64,000 nucleotides of DNA from Neoarius graeffei (GCF_027579695.1 NC_083587.1:55729021-55793020), one strand, 5' to 3'; numbered from the stretch's first letter, positions 1 to 11,291 are shown. The notes: a model not told the origin generated them from the letters alone. Translations and numbers: made by a program.

Positions 1-464
1 GGAATAAAATCATATGTTCTATTCCCTTCTAGCGGGTTTCATTTGTTTGGTTTGATAGCATGCAATATTGTTAGCATATCGCTTATCCTACGTGTATTAC
101 GTCATTCTACCCAATGGAGAATGAGCATTGAATATGGTTTACGATATTGCATGGTTGTCAAGACAATATGACATCACACATCAGAGGCATAAAACTTCCA
201 CACCAGCGAGCGATTGTGACAATTTGTAAATTAGCATGGCCGCCAGGTTTGCTTCATTAAATATGGAAGATTTTGAGAGAATTTTGAAAGACGTGTCGAA
301 CACCTGAAAGGAATGTGTATGTATAATAATAATAATAATAATATTGGCTGGCTTTTTTTCGTGGTATATCAGATATATTCCATTCAGCTACTCGTCTTCG
401 ACTCATTCAATATCATACTAGATGAATGGAATACATCTGATATACCACTCAATGCCAGGCAATA
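1..464 (+). repeat. Palindrome-ended repeat with MAAR start fragment
   Basis: The segment ends in an imperfect hairpin at 341-464; its core arms are 361-389 and 420-448, starting GTGGTATATCAGAT and ending ATCTGATATACCAC. Upstream, an ATG at 236 opens a 23-codon frame beginning MAARFASLNMEDFERILKD and stopping at 305-307. That start resembles the N-terminus of Crypton/DUF3504-type proteins, which is recognition from memory. The plan (start fragment, then terminal hairpin) is the same as in the composite family at 761-1480 and elsewhere. A short AAT microsatellite lies at 326-343. The element is cut by the window edge. Confidence 0.5.
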
Positions 465-760
465 TTATTTAAATGTTATTTAATAATACAGCTAAAATTA
501 TGAGCCTTCCCTTTCTGTTTACATAAAATTTCCAAATGTCTGTTATATCCTGTCACTGTAAATGCAAAACTCTTATGGTCCCTCTGGGGAACGCTTAACA
601 ATGCAGTGTAGAATCCTACAACAGTGTTTCCTTAGAAAGTTTGCCAAGTAGAATCTTTTTTTTTTCCAAGGATAAAATCTCATAATTATCTAATAAACCC
701 CGAAAGGTCATTCTTATGTTTTAAATATAGCTTATCCAGCTATCCAGATCCACTATAATT
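465..760. other. Unassigned intergenic DNA
   Basis: AT-rich sequence with no frame, splice signal or repeat that I can support. Confidence 0.5.
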
Positions 761-1480
761 AACAGTTATTCCACGAAATCGAGTCGTACATGAGCTGATA
801 GCCGACGAGGCGCGTAGCCCTGAGTTGTCTATAAGCCGTGTGCGACTCGATTTTGTGGAATAACTGTTTTATTCTATCCACATTCACTGGATTTTGAGAA
901 ACAGAGCATTTTTTTTCTTGTAAATTCGATAAATAAAAACGTTATACAAACCGTCCGACAAAATCATTTCCGCTTAGAATGTAAACAAATCGGCAAAATG
1001 ACAGGAGCAATTTGTGAAAAATGCTAGAATAATAATAATAATTCTTGAAAAATAAAAAAGATGTGTTCTTACCATCAAATACTTTTATTCCATGTTTTGT
1101 TGCTTTTTTTTGGAGGGGGAAGGGGTTCTTCTTCTTCTTCTTCTTCTTTAGGGTTTTTTTGGCAGTTGGCAAACAAACTTAAAGGTGCATTACTGCCACC
1201 AACTGGGCTGGAGTGTGGGACAGGAGATAGTGGGGAAAAACAAAGAAACAAACAAGCAAAAAACTATATTCTTTTAGCTATTTCTGTTTCTTTTAAATAC
1301 ATGATAATTTTTGGGGCTTTGTTTTCAATTAGATTTTTTATTTCATCTTTGGTTGATTCAGCAACACACTCCACCATTTTGTTTTTCTCTACTCACGGTA
1401 TATGAGCTGATATCCTAGTAGTAGAGTAGCCAATCAGAGTGCATGATTGCTCATATCCAGTGAATGTAGATAGAATAAAT
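761..1480 (-). repeat. Composite palindrome element, copy A
   Basis: Read on the minus strand, the copy starts near 1480 with the terminal motif TTTATTCTAYCYACATTCAC and then a region containing ATTGGCTAC. A decayed start fragment homologous to the MAERVAEPTEDEI frame of the copy at 54371 follows, then a body, then the motif again inverted near 875. A terminal imperfect palindrome (about 761-868) begins and ends AACAGTTATTCCA/TGGAATAACTGTT. Another repeat, X, sits inside at about 1118-1310. Eight copies occur in the window. The family is not named here. Confidence 0.6.
1118..1310 (-). repeat. Repeat X inserted in composite copy A
   Basis: This stretch contains AAAGGTGCATTACTGCCACC and CTTTTAGCTATTTCTGTTTC. 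The same sequence occurs at about 10170-10330 and, split by a SINE, at 43206-43745. It interrupts the composite element at different places in different copies, so it is an independent mobile repeat. The class is unknown. Confidence 0.5.
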
Positions 1481-1498
1481 ATCGCTATCCATGTCAGG

Positions 1499-1655
1499 AG
1501 TGGCACGTTGGTGCAGTGGTTAGCTCTATTATTTCACAGTATGAAAGTTTTGGGTTCGAACCTTGCATCTGACTGGATCCTTTCTGTGTGGAGTTTGCAT
1601 GTTCTCCTCATGCCTTCATGGGCTTCTTCTGATAGTCCAAAGATGTATAGATAAG
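1499..1655 (+). repeat. Old tRNA-derived SINE fragment
   Basis: A diverged tRNA-like head contains GTTGGTGCAGTGGTTAG (A-box region) and GGGTTCGAACC (B-box). It is followed by the GGAGTTTGCATGTTCTCC block typical of the SINE family in this window. The 3' part is missing. Confidence 0.6.
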
Positions 1656-2352
1656 ATCAATAAATTCACTGTGAGTGTGACTGTTCATTGTTGTGTTTGA
1701 ACTCTTGTCAAAGCAGGAAATTAATCAACACTTTCTGAGCAAACTGAATGAAGAATCCAACAGTGCTGTGTGCGGGTTAATGTAATATTATACATCATTG
1801 TGTACTAGTATTACAGCTAAGTAGAGGAGATGAAGCTCTTTTAGAGCAAAGAGAAAAAGTCAACATCCCCAACAGCTGTAGAAACAGTAATCTGACACTG
1901 ACGTACGTGTGTGTGTGTGTGGGATGGTGGCGTAAGAGTCCTGTCATCACTAGCACACCTTCAACTCAGTATATACTCTCAAATGTATAACTAATATCCA
2001 CACACACACATTAAATCTGAAGGATCAGGAGCACTGATGATGGATGTCTCGTGACAGCCAAAGTCAACTGTACAGAGGAATAATGAGGACAGGAGAAGAA
2101 CAAGATGATGACTTTGGCATCTTGTAACGAAGCAAGACTCAGTTGTAGTCTTTAGGGTTCAGTCACTCAGAACTGAGATCAGAACCCAGTAATGATTCCT
2201 GATGAATCAGTGTTTTTGTAGAGGGGATCGCTGTGCTCACATGGGAATGGAGATCAGGTTTCAGGTGGTGGGGCAGTTGGAGGCAGGCTTGAAGTGAGCA
2301 GAATGGACTGAGTAGGCCCTTGGGATGATAATTCACCTGATTGGGTTCCACA
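1656..2352. other. Unassigned intergenic DNA
   Basis: No supportable gene. A short TG run lies at about 1907-1922 and a short ACAC run at about 2000-2010. Confidence 0.5.
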
Positions 2353-2364
2353 TGGGTTTGGAAT

Positions 2365-2736
2365 CTCATCTCATTATCTCTAGCCGCTTTATCCTTCTAC
2401 AGGGTCGCAGGCAAGCTGGAGCCTATCCCAGCTGACTACGGGCGAAAGGCGGGGTACACCCTGGACAGAGTCGCCAGGTCATCACAGGGCTGACACATAG
2501 ACACAGACAACCATTCACACTCACATTCACACCTACGGTCAATTTAGAGTCACCAGTTAACCTAACCTGCATGTCTTTGGACTGTGGGGGAAACCGGAGC
2601 ACCCGGAGGAAACCCACGTGGACACGGCGAGAACATGCAAACTCCGCACAGAAAGGCCCTCGCCGGCCACGGGGCTCAAACCCGGACCTTCTTGCTGTGA
2701 GGCGACAGCGCTAACCACTACACCACCGTGCCGCCC
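2365..2736 (-). mobile_element. SINE-A, full length
   Basis: A tRNA-derived SINE of about 372 bp on the minus strand. The head has pol III A-box TGGTGTAGTGG and B-box GGTTTGAGCCC; the 3' tail is ATGAGATGAG. A perfect target duplication TGGGTTTGGAAT flanks it (2353-2364, 2737-2748). Frames inside it are not genes. Confidence 0.92.
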
Positions 2737-2782
2737 TGGGTTTGGAATGGTAAAATAAATTCATAATATATTATGGTATTTG

Positions 2783-3133
2783 GAGTGGCATGGTGGTGTA
2801 GTGGCTAGTGCTGTTGCCTCACAGCAAGAAGGTTCTGCGTTCGAGCCCAGTGGCCAAAGGAGGGCCTTTCTGTGTGGAGTTTGCATGTCCTCCCCGTGTC
2901 TGTGTGGGTTTCCTCTGGGTGCTCCGGTTTCCCCCAAAGACATGCAGGTTAGACTAATTGGTGGCTCTAAATTGACCATAGGTGTGAATGGTTGTTTGTC
3001 TCTGTGTGTCAGCCCTGCGATGATTTGGGGACTTGTCCAGGGTGTACCCTGCCTCTCGCCCCATAGTCAGCTGGGATAGGCTCCAGCTTGCCCGTGACCC
3101 TGCACAGGATGAGCAGTTATGGATAATGGATGG
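2783..3133 (+). mobile_element. SINE-A, older subtype
   Basis: Diverged SINE-A with tail GGATAATGGATGGAT instead of ATGAG repeats. Target duplication ATTATGGTATTTG is at 2770-2782 and 3134-3146. It lies only 34 bp from the neighbouring SINE's duplication. Confidence 0.9.
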
Positions 3134-3146
3134 ATTATGGTATTTG

Positions 3147-3529
3147 CTTTTGACTTAATGCAGCTGGAGAAATTGTTGGATTATTATAAAAACAGTACAT
3201 AAGGACCATGTGAACTTTGAAATTTGTCAACCTTTGAAGCATGAGGCATCAGAAGACAAAAGTGTCGGCTGTGATCTTATCGCTCTGAAAAAAAGAGGAA
3301 AGTTTGAGAGGAAAATATTGAGTTAACACCAGACGTTTATTTTGTTTATTATCATCTATCACTTCCCATTGCACAAAAAAACCAAACAAAAAACACAAAA
3401 CAGTTGGACCACCTCAGTAGTTCATCAGATATGAGAACCTTAAGGATGTAGAAAGAACACTTTTTGTGATGTTCCCCTCCTCTTTTACCTCCCTAGTAGC
3501 ACATTTAACAGGACAATTCTTTATTGCTG
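3147..3529. other. Unassigned intergenic DNA
   Basis: No gene or clear repeat visible between the SINE and the homopurine tract. Confidence 0.4.
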
Positions 3530-4680
3530 ATGAAGAAGGAGGAGGAGGAGAACAAAGAGAACGAGGAGAAGGATTAGAAGGAGGATGAGAATGAAGAAGA
3601 CAAGGATAACAAGCAGAAGAAAAAGAGGGAGGAAGAAAAGAAGGAGCAGAAGACAAAGGAGGAGGAGAATGAGAAGAAGAAGAAGAAGAAGAAGAAGAAG
3701 GAGGAGGAGGAGAAAATGAAGAAAAGAAGGATTGAAGATGAGGAAGGACGAGAAGATTGAAGAGGAGAAGAGGGAGAAGAAAAACAAGCATTTGGAGGAG
3801 GAGGAAGAAGAAGAAGAAGGTGAAGAGAAGAAGGATGGAGAAGTATTTGGAAGAGGAGGAGAAGTAATGGGATGAGGAGGATGAGAATGACAAGAAGAAG
3901 AAGGAGGAAGAGGAGGAGAAGTAGACAAAGAGGGGAGGAAGATGAGGAGAAGAAGAAGAGGAGGAGGAGAAAAAGAAGGAAGAAAAACAGGATTAAAAGA
4001 TGAGGAAGGATGAGAAGAATGAAGAGAAGAGGGAGAAGAAAAATAAGTAGGAGGAGGAGGAGGAAGGGAAGTATAAGAAGAATGAGGATAAGAAGAAAGA
4101 GGTAAAGATAAGAAGAAGGATGGAGAAGTATTTGGAGGAGGAGGAGGAGTGGGATGAGGAGGATGAGAATGAGAAGAAGAAGAAGGAGGAGAAGGAGGGG
4201 AGGAGGAGAAGAAAAAGAAGGAAGAAAAACAGGATTAAAAGATGAGGAAGGATGAGAAGAATGAAGAGGGAGAAGAAAAACAAGTTTTAGGAGGAGGAGG
4301 AGGAAGGGAAGGATAAGAAGAATGAGTATAAGAAGAAAGAGGTAAAGATAAGAAGAAGGATGGAGAAGTATTTGGAGGAGGAGGAGGAGGAGGAGGAGGA
4401 GTGGGATGAGGAGGATGAGAATGAGAAGAAGGAGGAGAAGGAGGGGAGGAGGAGAAGAAAAAGAAGGAAGAAAAACAGGATTAAAAGATGAGGAAGGATG
4501 AGAAGAATGAAGAGGAGAAGAGGGAGAAGAAAAACAAGTTTTAGGAGGAGGAGGAAGGGAAGGATAAGAAGAATGAGGAGAAAAAGAAGTAGGTGAAGAG
4601 AAGAAGAAGGATGGAGAAATATTTGGAGGAAGAGGAGAAGTAGTGGGACAAGGAGGATGAGAATGACAAGAAGAAGAGTA
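3530..4680. repeat. 1.15-kb homopurine (GGA/GAA) tract
   Basis: The plus strand is almost entirely A and G, in GAA, GGA and GAAGGA blocks with scattered T and few C. Part of it is organised as long tandem units: the marker ACAGGATTAAAAGATG recurs at 3988, 4229 and 4475, so the period is about 241-246 bp. Long Ser/Leu-rich frames on the minus strand are artefacts of this composition. Such tracts can form triplex H-DNA and stall polymerases; that is known in general and inferred here. Confidence 0.9.
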
Positions 4681-4806
4681 CTCATTTATGTTCCTATGTA
4701 TCTAGCATTTTTCATTAGTAATGAAATAAACTGTAATCAATGAAATATGAATCAATGAAAACTACTCCTGTATTTATAAACAATTTATTTAAATCAAATA
4801 TATATA

Positions 4807-6414
4807 CAGTGGGGCAAAAAAGTATTTAGCCAGTCACCAATTGTGCAAGTTCTCCCTCTTAAAAAAGATGAGAGAGGCCTGTAATTTTCATCATAGGTAC
4901 ACTTCAACTATGAGAGACAAAATGAGGAAGAAAAATCCAGAATTTCACATTGTCTGATTTTTAAAGAATTTATTTGCAAATTATGGTGGAAAATAAGTAT
5001 TTGGTGAATAACAAAAGTTCATCTCAATACTTTGTTATATACCCTTTGTTGGCAATGACAGAGGTCAAATGTTTTCTGTAAGTCTTCACAAGGTTTTCAC
5101 ACACTGTTGCTGGTATTTTGGCCCATTCCTCCATGCAGATCTCCTCTAGAGCAGTGATGTTTTGGGGCTGTCGCTGGGCAACACGGACTTTCAACTCCCT
5201 CCAAAGATTTTCTATGGGGTTGAGATCTGGAGACTGGCTAGGCCACTCCAGGACCTTGAAATGCTTCTTACGAAGCCACTCCTTCGTTGCCCGGGCGGTG
5301 TGTTTGGGATCATTGTCATGCTGAAAGACCCAGCCACGTTTCATCTTCAGTGCCCTTGCTGATGGAAGGAGGTTTTCACTCAAAATCTCACGATACATGG
5401 CCCCATTCATTCTTTCCTTTACACGGATCAGTCGTCCTGGTCCCTTTGCAGAAAAACAGCCCCAAAGCATGATGTTTCCACCCCCATGCTTCACAGTAGG
5501 TATGGTGTTCTTTGGATGCAACTCAGCATTCTTTCTCCTCCAAACGCGGCAAGTTGAGTTTTTACCAAAAAAGCTCTATTTTAGTTTCATCTGACCATAT
5601 GACATTCTCCCAATCCTCTTCTGGATCATCCAAATGCTCTCTAGCAAACTTCAGATGGGCCTGGACATGTACTGGCTTAAGCAGGGGGACACGTCTGGCA
5701 CTGCAGTATTTGAGTCCCTGGCGGCGTAGTGTGTTACTGATGGTAGCCTTTGTTACTTTGGTCCCAGCTCTCTGCAGGTCATTCACTAGGTCCCCCCGTG
5801 TGGTTGTCTGGGATTTTTGCTCACCGTTCTTGTGATCATTTTGACCCCACGGGGTGAGATCTTGCGTGGAGCCCCAGATCGAGGGAGATTATCAGTGGTC
5901 TTGTATGTCTTCCATTTTCTAATAATTGCTCCCACAGTTGATTTCTTCACACCAAGCTGCTTACCTATTGCAGATTCAGTCTTCCCAGCCTGGTGCAGGT
6001 CTACAATTTTGTTTCTGCTGTCCTTTGACAGCTCTTTGGTCTTGGCCATAGTGGAGTTTGGAGTGTGACTGTTTGAGGTTGTGGACAGGTGTCTTTTATA
6101 CTGATAACGAGTTCAAACAGGTGCCATTAATACAGGTAACGAGTGGAAGACAGAGGAGCCTCTTAAAGAAGTTGTTACAGGTCTGTGAGAGCCAGAAATC
6201 TTGCTTGTTTGTAGGTGACCAAATACTTATTTTACCGAGGAATTTACCAATTAATTCACTAAAAATCCTACAATGTGATTTCCTGGATTCTTCCCCCCAT
6301 TCTGTCTCTCATAGTTGAAGTGTACCTATGATGAAAATTACAGGCCTCTCTCATCTTTTTAAGTGGGAGAACTTGCACAATTGGTGGCTGACTAAATACT
6401 TTTTTGCCCCACTG
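4807..6414 (-). mobile_element. Tc1-like DNA transposon
   Basis: Element of 1608 bp flanked by the TA target duplication (4805-4806, 6415-6416). Long terminal inverted repeats (about 130 bp with mismatches) start CAGTGGGGCAAAAAAGTATT. A decayed transposase runs on the minus strand between them. Size, TA target and a DDE transposase put it in the Tc1 group of Tc1/mariner. Confidence 0.95.
5024..6049 (-). pseudogene. Tc1-like transposase, two frameshifts
   Basis: The frame opens with [20 protein letters not shown] at 6049; the first part (6049-5786) holds the helix-turn-helix DNA-binding domain. It is shifted near 5805, continues in a second frame (5786-5562) with the first catalytic Asp in VIWSDETK, and shifts again in a T-run near 5570. 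The last part (5521-5024) holds the second Asp in [11 protein letters not shown] and the third acidic residue in [11 protein letters not shown], giving a DD34E-type set. Family members are about 340 residues, as the sum of the parts would be. The two shifts make this copy unable to encode an intact enzyme. Confidence 0.93.
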
Positions 6415-6419
6415 TATGT

Positions 6420-7108
6420 TATTTACCAGCTGGGAGGTCCGTATCATGAAATACCATGACTGAGGTCAGTATTCAAGGCTGAGGTCACGGTATTTCACCA
6501 TACGGATCGACCTTAAGCTGGTAAATAATATATTTATTTTTTCTTTACCAAATTCTAACAGAAAACGAGAGCGCCCGAAAGGGAAAACTGAGCCAAGCTG
6601 CCATTTTGAATCCTCATTCATGGCTGTAATGCAAATTGCTTCCTCCTCAGTATACAAGTGCACTTCCATGGCAGGAAAAAACTACATTTTGCCGCCTATG
6701 TAGTCCCCTATTTATATAAATAGGAGTCATTCAGGATTCAGCCATGTTTTTGCTCGGCGTTAGCAACAGCTGAGAGGTTTTTAGCTTTCTCCTGAAATGT
6801 TTTCTTTTATTTCTTCTTCCTCAGGGTAGTAAAAGTCGCTTTCGCTGTGAAGACTGTCATTATCACTATCCATGCTGTAAAATTAATGCTATTCTCCTGA
6901 GAAATGCTGGCAAAAATTTATAAGATTTTTGATAATCTGATAAATAAATCTTATAAAAAAAAGATAAATGTTGACAAAAAATGCTACTATGTTTGTTGTT
7001 GTTGTTGTGAACAAGCGAGTTGCCAGAGGTCTGTAACTGGGGTCCGTATCGTAGGATACGGACCCGCTCACCAGCCAGTCAGAGCACAGGATTTGATGGA
7101 AAATAGAC
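6420..7108 (-). repeat. Second palindrome-ended family with MDSD start fragment
   Basis: An imperfect hairpin at 6420-6527 has outer arms TTATTTACCAGCT and AGCTGGTAAATAAT and inner arms around the GGTCCGTAT motif. Upstream in minus-strand reading is a body with an ATG at 6873 opening a 30-codon acidic frame (MDSDNDSLHSESDFYYPEEE..). Further up, at 7041-7069, GGTCCGTATCGTAGGATACG is a small perfect palindrome next to CCAGCCAGTCAGAGC. The order (promoter-like end, start fragment, terminal hairpin) matches the composite family, but the sequences are different. Confidence 0.5.
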
Positions 7109-7109
7109 C

Positions 7110-8500
7110 CTGTACTCGAGTTGAGGGGGGATGGGGGAGATGCCATCCCCCCTGGAATAAAAAATGGTCAAAATCATCCCCCCTCTAAAACGGGCATCCC
7201 CCCTCCCTTCCCTTGAGCAATTTTATCAATAAATGTGGACATTACTTCTATTTAACATTGGAATTAGAAATGCCATTCCACGTAGCTTTGCTGAAACTGA
7301 GCATACAATAAGCTACTGTGAGAGAGGGTACGCGCAAGCGAAGCGTTTGAGGAGGTGACATTCAGTTGGGGTTCCGTTATTTTTTATTTCATTCGGCGTC
7401 AGTGACAGCAGCGGATTGCAGCATCATGGCCAAGCGGAGTGGACAGCAAAACCTAAGCAAGTTCGCATTTAAGATCGCAAGAAAAAACATTTCAGGAAGT
7501 AAGTCAAGAGTTACGAATATCAGCCACGCTTTCTGTGAGCCCACTATCATGCTGTAAAGTTACCGATATGTAGCCTAATTTGTGGGCGGCGGATAACAAC
7601 ACAGCTATCATAATGAATGTTAGTTTGGAGTCTAGCCAGCTATCGATAGCTTACTCAGGTTCATGTTAGCTTTGATTTCTTGTATAAGGCCATTAATTTA
7701 ATCAGCCTGGACGTTCGTTTGTTATTCTTCAGGCAACAAAAAGTGTTATTCAAGACAGGAAGGCTAAAATAAACGACACTAGCAGTTTTGAAGGCTTCAT
7801 TGCCTCATTAGAGAGCCGGTCACAACATGTAAGGCAGAGCAGGATTGGTGTAGGACTCGACAAAGTGTCTGCTAAAATGCAGCTTTCTTTTTCTTCGTCA
7901 TAGGCTCTTCTGGTCCAGAAGAAACCCCTCCTTCAAGCTGTGGACACACTCGTCATCTCCACAGCTGAATGTGAGCGTGGGTTCAGTCAAATGAACATTC
8001 TAACAACAACTCAAAGCTCCTTAGAAGTAAGAAGTATACCAGCGTTGCTTTTCATCCGGTGTGTTGGCTCTCCATTGACACTGTTCAAACCAGAGGTGTA
8101 TGTCAAGTCTTGGCTTCAACACCATTGCTTAGCTAATGATCCAAAAGCAAGAGCCTGGAAAATTGACCACAAAAAACATGATTATGAAAGTCTTTGGAAA
8201 TTTCTATGAGGTAGGAAAGCCATGAGAAGTAAAGCCATTTCTTTGCCCACCTTCACTCCCCCACAAAGGAGGACTTTTTTTGGTCTTTTCTTTTCTTTCC
8301 ATTAAAATAATAACCGGTATGGACATGTATAATTTGCATTACTCATAAGAATAAACACAATAATAACAAAAAGGAAAAAACAAAAAAATGCATAATGCCT
8401 CAAACATCTTTTAGGAAGTTTAGTCTGATTTACAATTTACTGTTGCTTGTTTTAGCTTATTGGTTACCTACCTACCTCTGTATTTAACTCAATGTTCCCA
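7110..8500 (+). mobile_element. hAT-type transposon relic
   Basis: This region carries three exon-like segments of a hAT-superfamily transposase (see the pseudogene entry) with C-rich 5' DNA (ATCCCCCCT repeats at 7144-7203). I could not define terminal repeats or a target duplication, so the limits are approximate. Confidence 0.5.
7426..8209 (+). pseudogene. hAT-like transposase remnant (three exons)
   Basis: Exon 1 (7426-7498) starts MAKRSGQQNLSKFAFK and ends at GTAAGT. Exon 2 (7733-7828) lies between TTCTTCAG and GTAAGG. Exon 3 (7904-8209) follows TCGTCATAG and encodes ISTAECERGFSQMN and a C-terminal stretch ending in a stop. The CERGFSxMN motif is characteristic of hAT dimerisation domains, and the whole looks like the KIAA1586-like group from memory. 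Exons 2 and 3 join in frame (phase 0), but exon 1 to exon 2 does not, and most of the catalytic core is missing. It is a deletion derivative. Confidence 0.6.
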
Positions 8501-8612
8501 ATGTTCAGCTTTGAATAAAAATTCTATTGACTTGATATGAAAAGATTCAGTTGTTCATTTACATTGCCTGCTGAGGTTTTAATAAATTATTTACCAAACG
8601 ATTTAAAAGGAG

Positions 8613-8928
8613 GGCGGCACGGTGGTGTAGTGGTTAGCGCTGTCGCCTCACAGCAAGAAGGTCCGGGTTCGAGCCCTGTGGCCGGTGAGGGCCTTTCTGT
8701 GCAGAGTTCGCATGTTGTAAATTTGAACTATGCATGCAGGTTAGGTTAATTGGTGACTCTAAATTGACCGTGAGTGTGAATGGTTGTCTGTGTCTATGTG
8801 TCAGCCCTGTGATGACCTGGCGACTTGTCCAGGGTGTACCCCGCCTTTCGCCCGTAGTCAGCTGGGATAGGCTCCAGCTTGCCTGCGACCCTGTAGAAGG
8901 ATAAAGCGGCTAGAGATAATGAGATGAG
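8613..8928 (+). mobile_element. SINE-A with internal deletion
   Basis: tRNA head and ATGAG tail are present, but about 60 bp of the central block (the segment with TTTCCTCCGGGTGCTCC) are replaced by a short unrelated run. Target duplication ATTTAAAAGGAG is at 8601-8612 and 8929-8940. Confidence 0.92.
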
Positions 8929-8960
8929 ATTTAAAAGGAGCCTACCATGACTATGAAGTT

Positions 8961-9800
8961 ACACTTCAAATTTGTCATCTGCATTTCACCCTAATATGGA
9001 GAATGTGGTAGGTATGTCAGCCAGGAGACTGACTAAATATGACACATGACATCCACACTGTGCATGTTTTACAGTAAAATACCAGTGTAGTATGTTTTTT
9101 ACAACAATAAAAAGGGTACACAGTGTGTACTACACACTTTATCAGCACAAAATACTGTATGTCTGGTAAATGAACAAGGCCCACAGACCTACGTTGTGTG
9201 CAAACCCTCCTAAAAGCAAACCAGTTTCCCACCGACGGACCGACCAATGGGTCGACACGCGACTAAAAATTTCACCATCCCCCCGGTTTGATTTTACAAC
9301 TCGACCACTGACTAGACCGCGAAAAAAATAATTCACAGTTATTCCATGAAATTGAGTCATACATGAGCTGATAGCCAACAAGACACTTCAAATTTGTCAT
9401 CTGCATTTCACCCTAATATGGAGAATGTGGTAGGTATGTCAGCCAGGAGACTGACTAAATATGACACATGACATCCACACTGTGCATGTTTTACAGTAAA
9501 ATACCAGTGTAGTATGTTTTTTACAACAATAGAAAGGGTACACAGTGTGTACTACACACTTTATCAGCACAAAATACTGCATGTCTGGTAAATGAACAAG
9601 GCCCACAGACCTACGTTGTGTGCAAACCCTCCTAAAAGCAAACCAGTTTCCCACCGACGGACCGACCGATGGGTCGACATGTGACTAAAAATTTCACCAT
9701 CCCCCCCCAGTTTGATTTTACAACTCGACCACTGACTAGACCGCGAAAAAAATAATTCACAGTTATTCCATGAAATTGAGTCATACATGAGCTGATAGCC
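8961..9800. repeat. 422-bp tandem duplication
   Basis: The unit beginning ACACTTCAAATTTGTC at 8961 repeats at 9383. The two copies differ at only a handful of positions by eye (about 98% identical). The first copy ends inside the palindrome of composite copy B (after GAGCTGATAGCCAACAAGA); the second continues through it. The breakpoint therefore lies at the hairpin. Confidence 0.88.
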
Positions 9801-10459
9801 AACGAGACGCGTAGCACCGAGTCGACTATAAGCCATGTACGCCAAGATTGAGTGGAATAACTGTTTTATTCTACCCACATTCACTGGATTTTGAGAAATG
9901 GAGCATTTTTATTTTTTGCAAATTCGATAAATAAAAACTTTATACAAAACATAATTTCCACTTCGAATGTACACAAACCAGCGAAATGACAGTAGCAGTT
10001 TGTGAAAAATGCGATAATAATAATTCTTGAAAAATAATAAAGATATGTTCTTGCCATTAAATACTTTCATTCTATATTTTGTTGCTTTTTTTGTAGTTTT
10101 TGGGCTTTTGTTTCCAAGTAGAGTTTTTATTTCGTCCTCGGTTGGTTCAGCAACATGCTCCGCCATTTCGTTTTTCTTTAGGGGTTTTTTGGCAGTTGGC
10201 AAACCAACTTAAAGGTGCATTACTGCCACCGACTGGGCTGGAGTGTGGAACAGGAGATATTGGGTGAATAAACTGTATTCTTTTAGCTATTTTTGTTTCT
10301 TTTAAATACTTGATAACAAAGTGATATATCTGACTTCATGCGCTCCGCTATTTTGTTTTTCTTTACTCACGGTATATGAGCTGATAGCCTAATAGTAGAG
10401 TAGCCAATCAGAGCGCATCATATGATTGCTCATATCCAGTGAATGTGGATAGAATAAAA
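9759..10459 (-). repeat. Composite palindrome element, copy B
   Basis: Minus-strand copy with terminal palindrome at about 9759-9872 and outer motif ending near 10459. A start fragment in frame from 10163 reads MAEHVAEPTEDEIKTLLGNK, preceded in the same frame by MPTAKKPLKKNE from an inserted repeat X (about 10170-10330). The sequence CCGCTATTTTGTTTTTCTTTACTC next to repeat X recurs on its other side in similar form, so X seems to have inserted near the start codon with duplication of local sequence. Confidence 0.6.
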
Positions 10460-10578
10460 GCTGATAACCAACTCCAGAGCTTTATTCTAAGACTCTTTTG
10501 AGTAGCAATTTGATGGAGCCATTTCTCCTGGAAGCAGAAGGAACTGAGCAGGAGGTTCTCTATAACTCCATAGTCTGA

Positions 10579-11291
10579 GGCCCACTTTACACGGGGACGG
10601 TCTGAAACAAAAACGCAAAAGTCCGTTTTCGTTCTCACTTTTTTCCGCGTCTACACGACCGTTTTCAAGGAGGAAATCTGCGTCTATACGGTGACGCATA
10701 AATGTGTGGAATTCAATTGGATGTGCATGCCAGGCGGCTAGGTGGTGCTGTGAAAGACCTCCGCTATGTCTGCACGCATGCGCAACGGCTTCCGTCTTGT
10801 CTGATCTGCACATCTGCGCCACGAAAACTTTGACTACTCTGGCTATGGTAAGTAAGTAAAAAAGTAAGAGCATACTATACCCGCCTCTGTTCATTAACGG
10901 TATATGTGCAGATTCGGTATAGATGTTCGAAGGACTCCTGGACGTTTATTAAAGCCGCCAGAGCAGCTTGAAGGTCCGTTGGATCGATGTAATCAGACAT
11001 GCTCTTACTTTTTTACTTACTTTCTTACTTCCCGGGCTGGCATGTACAGTATATAACATATGTATGACGTAAACGCGTACCCGACGTGAGCAGATCCGAG
11101 CAGAGTTTCGCGTATTGGGTAGTTTAGACGGATATGCAACGGGGGCTGTTTTTAACTTATCCACTCTGGAAGGCGTTTTCAATTTTTTCCGTTTTTCAGC
11201 CTCGGAAACGCCGTCCCCGTGTAGACGAAAGGCACTTCCGATAAAATATTTAGTCGTTTTTACCCGACAGCGTCCTCGTGTAAACGGGCCC
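10579..11291. mobile_element. Harbinger-like MITE, 713 bp
   Basis: Terminal inverted repeats GGCCCACTTTACACGGGGAC and GTCCTCGTGTAAACGGGCCC are flanked by a 3-bp TGA duplication (10576-10578, 11292-11294). A second copy at 23186-24593 has the same ends and also TGA flanks. There is no transposase. A 3-bp target fits PIF/Harbinger; the superfamily is inferred. Confidence 0.8.

Noticed and set aside
3414..4685. Long Ser/Leu-rich minus-strand frames
   Set aside because: They are products of the homopurine tract and have no start context or domain.
8631..8680. tRNA gene
   Set aside because: A- and B-boxes are present but belong to the SINE head, which cannot fold into a full tRNA with acceptor stem.
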